Shown: in pieces, positions 59,385-64,000 of the stretch
Layout of the letters: each line of letters starts with the position of its first letter
How positions within the stretch are numbered: the first letter of the stretch is position 1
From: Moniliophthora roreri
Taxonomy: Eukaryota; Basidiomycota; Agaricomycetes; Agaricales; Marasmiaceae
DNA length: 64,000 nucleotides
Reading direction: 5' to 3'
Assembly (NCBI GenBank): GCA_001466705.2
Contig: LATX02000252.1
Location: 1 to 64,000 of the forward strand
Translations under genes and position numbers: made by a program
Notes under the pieces: generated by a model
The model's input: the letters and a program-made list of their open reading frames with translations, nothing else
Databases searched by the model: none
What the model was told of the DNA's origin: nothing

Positions 59385-62300
59385 GGCGATAATGGCAGAG
59401 AGCTGGGTCAAGACTTGTGGTGGTGGTTGTTAGTGAGCTGGTGAGGTGAATGCTGAAGAAAAGCCGACTGCAAGCGCCATCTTATATATGTTCAGCACTT
59501 GACTATTTTGAACTCCGATACAAAAGAGGTATTTGACAGTTTTCATGGTACAAACTGCAAGCTTTGAGTCAGATGGTCTCCAACAATGTCAAAGGAGTCT
59601 CCGGCGTGCGGTGGCTCCGACACATTGACCTAAAGCCTCCCCACATCTACACGTTTTCTGCTAATTCTCCCTGTCATCAAATGTATTAGAATGATTGAAA
59701 TATTCAATAGTTGCACCCCACATCCTTTGCGCACTGCCCAACAGATAGGAGAGTGTTACAGGATCGACGTCAGACTGACTGAAGGTATGGAAGTAAGTTA
59801 GGCGGTACAATAGAGGTTGGCCCACTGCCGTATACGCAATGAAAATCTAGCATCATTCGGACTTCGCCTGTGAGTTATTTTGCACCTCCCAACATGGAAC
59901 ACACAGGTAAGGCACTGTCGAGTCAAAATTGATGTTGAGCAGTGGCTAGAGGTGGAAATTTCTGCATGTATGCATACGCTCACGCAAGTGTGGCGCCATT
60001 TACGGATATCCATATCCGTACCGCACGACCATAATGATAATATATTCCCATCTAGGCAGTAGGGGGACATTCCGATGGTACCGGCATGTCCGAGTCTCCG
60101 AGTCTGTGGGGTTCTTGGGGTGGACATGGAAAGGAAGCGTAGAGTATGACCTGATGGTCGGACACACTGAAAACCGGTATTACTTAGGGCTGACGTAAAA
60201 ATGTAAACACAGCCCCAAAAACGCAAATCCGTACCTGGGAACACACTCTGTACACCTTCCCAAAGTTTGTTCTGCTACTCCGAAGCGATTGTTCACGCCC
60301 ATGAAACTTCCTGAACATACTGAGGCAGGTGTGCAGATTCCAGAAGTTCTCGGTGGTGTTTCATGAGGCTCCAGGATGTATCAATAAGTTCTCGAGATTG
60401 ACTGAATAACTGTCAGTTGCGATCGCCGAAAAAAAAGGCAAGAACTTGTTCAATTGAATACACCTCATACACTGTCTACATCCAAAAAGGACTGTTGGAG
60501 TCCGTACCGTTTACCATACCGTAAATGGACCCTTCTAAAGGCTGTCGGTTACTGACATGTATTCGTACATACGACCCCACTTGAGCGTACTGTATGTGTG
60601 TGGTGTTCATCTCTATCAGTGGCGGGCCAAGTACCTAAGTCGTAATCACTCACGCACAATAATTAATGTCATGCCACCGGTCGAACATTCACTAGATGGA
60701 ACACATTCAAATAGCGCTAGTTGTTCGGTTCGGCAACCGCAGCACATCAAGTCCTAAAACAGCGCAGGTGTTCCAAGAGCTGATTGGAGTAAACGCTTCA
60801 AAAGTCAACGCATGTGCTATGCATACCCTCGAGAATTTCCTTAAATTGAATTGAAGGGTCAGGACAATATGAATAGATATCTTATGAATGGTAGATTCTT
60901 CGGGAACTGGATCCCACTGCTCGCTAGTAGTGCGCCCCTATTACACGTACCGAAAATACCCTGTCCTCAGATCACATTCTCGTGTCCAACACTGTAGCAC
61001 CGGGGATCTTGTTCTCCGGTGTTCAGCCTTAGGTTATAGGTTTTGAAGAGTTGACTCATAGGAGACGAAACTCGTGTGCTTCTTTGTTCCTTCGGGTTGC
61101 AGGAACGTGAAGCGGTGTACTAATCTGAATAGACAAGTGAATAACCAAGTTACAACTGAAATACTGTTGGAGACTAAACACGTACTGGAGAATTTTCCCC
61201 GCTTTCGTGATCCGATGGGCAGCTGCGGCATTCCAATTATCTCGAATCAGCACCAGCATAATCCGACAGCTTGTCAAATGCCTGCATTCCTGCTTTCCGA
61301 AGCCTCTATCCGCAACTGAGGCTTGCCGCTCCACCAGCTCGCTTCTAGCGTCGTACTGTCAGTAGTTGTCGTAATTCAGTGGACTCGCTTGCTTCGTCAC
61401 GGGTTATCCTCTGCAGTACATGGCGTCAGCCGTCGCTGCTGAAGGTATAGACTGTAACGAAGACTGAATAAAGCCAATCTTTCGAAACGTCAGGAACTTC
61501 GTATTCAAGGCTATGCATGGGAGCGCAGAGTGGGAGATTACTGGTAAAGCATTCCAAACTACGAAGACCGAGGATTTGCAACGAGATCAGCACGATGAAA
61601 CATTCTCTTCAAATGTAAAGCGCCGGGAAAGATATCTGGAGACTTGCACGAAAACCGTGGAAAAAAAAGGAATTAGATGGAGAAAACCGAGATATAGTAC
61701 GGTATTCGCTTGTGGCAAAGTATCGCTACCCCTCGATGGTGAGGGCATCACCTAGGCGGGAGACTCCAGGCTGCATCAAATCCTCATATTCGAACCAGCG
61801 TTCCTATCACGGAGACTAAGAAATGAACGAGTCATCAATGAAATAAGTCCAGCTTCAATGCTAAATGAAACCACAAACCGTTGGATGTATACAATCCGCA
61901 TCCGCGTTAAAATCAACCCAATCCTAACTAACCCACTACGTTATGGGCGAGCACTGTCGAAAGAACCTGGAGAGGGGTTACTACGGACGATGGGGACAAT
62001 CCCCAGGTCTTTGATGGCTACTGAAGGTTACAGAGAAACAAGGCCATGCAAGAGCCACGTTCTTGAAGGAACCAGAGGTGCCGTCCCAAGCCCCACACGT
62101 TGTACATAAACGATATTTCTCCAGGCGGTTTGAAGCCTTTGAGGTCCTAGTTCGTTGCCCTTTTATGCGCGGATGAAGAACACTGACATGGTCGGTCCAT
62201 ATCAGCTCTGCTAGTCGAAGGGATATCCTGAGGGAACTTGTTTAGATCCATAACAAAAGGCTGAATGAAATGCTGGTAGGAGGAAAAGCCAAATTGGCCG

Positions 62301-62440
62301 TGAGATCACTGATTTACGTTGATGGTCTGTGCGCGACCAGACCGCTTTCCTCCGAACCATCACCACTGCTGCCAGCTGGCATGTTCAGTGCGTTCTACAT
62401 AGCAATTTCGAAATTAATTTTTATGCTTATTCTTCCAAGT
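59385..62440. other. Non-coding part of array unit 2 with unit-specific insert
   Basis: The stretch 59520-61040 parallels unit 1. The stretch 61450-62285 has no counterpart in unit 1; its open frames (61513-61755, 61858-62109) show no motif and no terminal repeats were found around it. Confidence 0.45.
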
Positions 62441-63645
62441 TCATGGCAGAAATCGAGTCGGACTCGCTTCAAGCTGTCTCAAGTCTTCGCTCAAAATTTG
62501 AATCACTTTCAACGATTCCAACGACTTTACCTTGACGTTCAGTTCCACCTGCTTCTGCATCCGTCTCGCCTTCTTCCTTGATAAAGAGGCCGCCTCCTCT
62601 TCCACCGCCAGCATCTCGTTCAAGTGGCCCATCGCCATCACCGACGCTTGCTCCGTCATCATCGATATTGCCGTTACCGAGGCCTGTTCCTATACCACAC
62701 GTTCGTGATGAGGCAGCTGGAGGAGCAGAGATGACACCGAGTAGTAGTGTATCAGCTTTACGGAGCAAAATTATGTGTGTGTTTTTGCTAAACCTGTAGC
62801 CTATTGCTAATACTCTGGCAGGAACACCCCACTACTCCTAGAAAACCCATCCTTTCACCTCGTATAGGCGCGGCTGAAGCTCATCCCGAGTATTTCATCC
62901 AAATTTATCAGAACATGCCCTCTCCGTCTATCATTCGCAGTCGTCATCCAACTCAAGGATGACTCGCCTAGAGATTCGGCTTCGGATAGCTCTAGCTCCG
63001 TGGATGACATCACTACCACCCTATCACCCAAAAGCCTAATCGCACGAAAGCCACCACCTCCGCCATCCAGGTCTTCCACAGCTTCCAGTATAGCCAGCGT
63101 CTCGCTATAACGCCAGCCACCCAGACCACCTCCCCGTCAACGTGCCACACCCAAATCGCTTCCCGAGGTATTCACGAATACCACACCGATGTCGACTAGT
63201 CTACCGCTTCCACCCGCCCGCAGAAGTACCGTCGAGAACCTGCCTCTGCGTCCGCCCTTACATCCACGCACGCATGCTAGCATTTCTTTGGTTCGGCAGC
63301 AGAGATCGTATTATCACCTATAGCATCACTGCCTTCAACGAACCTTGTCTTACATACGTCTACTCAGCCTGCACCGCCGAGTTCAAAACCAACGCAAAGT
63401 ACATCCGCTCTCCTCACCGAACATCGGAAAGATACGTTATTGGGTTGAAAGGTTTCCCGCTTCCACCTCCATATACCATTGGTCTCGGTGACAAACTTCC
63501 GCCCGCACGTAGACCGCCGACACCAGAATCAGACGAGGACGATCAGAGTCTGAGGAAGATGTTACAGCGGAGTGTATTGATACGCCGCGAGACCGTCGGA
63601 TGGACTCATCGTTGCTGGGGCGTGAGGGAGACGGATGGGTAGCAA
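62441..63645 (+). pseudogene. Decayed Pro/Ser-rich protein gene, copy in unit 2
   Basis: A possible start is ATG 62443, giving MAEIESDSLQAVSSLRSKFE with the frame closing at 62535. Other pieces are KRPPPLPPPASRSSGPSPSP (62582 on) with SSSVSALRSK, then KPPPPPSRSSTASSIASVSL (63048 on), then YTIGLGDKLPPARRPPTPES (63472 on) followed by DEDDQ. These lie in different frames, so the gene is broken. The order is like a proline-rich adaptor protein with repeated SLRSKF-type segments. It is better preserved than the unit 1 copy, especially at 63142-63642, where one frame is open for 166 codons; part of that frame is probably not the ancestral one. Confidence 0.45.
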
Positions 63646-64000
63646 GTCAGCAACGTTTCCTTATCATGCGGTTATACGTGACTGGTTCGTTCAAGGATCA
63701 CCGAACCTGACAGAACTGTCGCCAGTCTCGAATGCACGAGGGCCATGGCCAGTGGGTCAATGTCCTCAGAATCCATAATCGGTTTCTGATGCGAAAACCT
63801 GTTCGCAGCTGTTTCTCATCGCGAACCCTTCTTGTGCACACGCGGGATGAACTGACTACTGGAGAACAGCCCCCTCTGAATCTGAATGATCATTCTCCCG
63901 CTGTAATAGCTTCGAGCGAGGTGAGCAATTTCGGTATCCTAGCTGCAACCTACGATGTTGACGGTCTCTCCAAACTTCAAAGGAACAAAGATACCACATT

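Larger units (their letters stand above)
58487..64000. repeat. Tandem array unit 2 (runs off the window)
   Basis: Homologous to unit 1 throughout except for about 0.8 kb present only here (roughly 61450-62285) and a small inverted segment (61222-61358). The right edge of the window cuts the unit. Confidence 0.8.

Overview
The window is fungal and almost certainly from a basidiomycete of the Agaricomycetes. Genes have several introns of about 45-65 nt with GT...AG ends. The protein types fit this group: an ectodomain/single-TM/tail receptor-like protein, a FunK1-like kinase remnant, and a small nucleotidyltransferase-like protein. The mobile elements (MULE, chromodomain Ty3/Gypsy, CACTA-type, Tc1) are also usual there. 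I cannot name the species.

There are two compartments. Positions 1 to about 48,000 are a graveyard of nested mobile elements, AT-rich and visibly CpG-poor, with coding remnants full of stops that look like CGA->TGA or TGG->TGA/TAG. Positions 48,000-64,000 are CpG-replete and hold the intact genes. A segment present on both sides (about 26.1-30.9 kb and 49.9-52.2 kb) shows the difference directly: CpG in the right copy is often TpG or CpA in the left copy. This fits RIP-like mutation or methylation-linked decay.

Left part, in order: decayed MULE transposase (1-2.9 kb); unassigned coding remnants (3.1-4.7 kb); a family of about 0.7-kb CACTA-like elements with 3-bp target duplications, one of which splits a FunK1-like kinase remnant (6.1-9.9 kb); a long LTR (9.9-11.4 kb); a segment repeated identically at 12.2-13.6 kb; a chromovirus with LTR, two gag copies and an inverted protease/integrase fragment (13.9-22.6 kb); an intact Tc1 element inside a dead LTR (23.4-24.7 kb); the decayed copy of the nucleotidyltransferase gene (26.3-27.7 kb); a remnant of an unnamed fungal protein (31.5-33.1 kb); and a complex LTR-derived block (34-45.2 kb) with a perfect tandem duplication and a large palindrome. 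Three solo LTRs of one family carry exact 5-bp target duplications. Eight isolated N bases mark places where unrelated or repeated sequences are joined, so the order in this part may be partly an assembly product.

Right part: a seven-exon membrane protein gene (48,029-49,665, +), a two-exon nucleotidyltransferase-like gene (50,394-51,188, -), then a tandem array of units of about 5.2 kb (a partial unit, then starts near 53,286 and 58,487). Each full unit carries one intact three-exon gene for a 140-144 aa protein of unknown function and a decayed Pro/Ser-rich gene. These tandem paralogues are the most gene-like novelty of the window.
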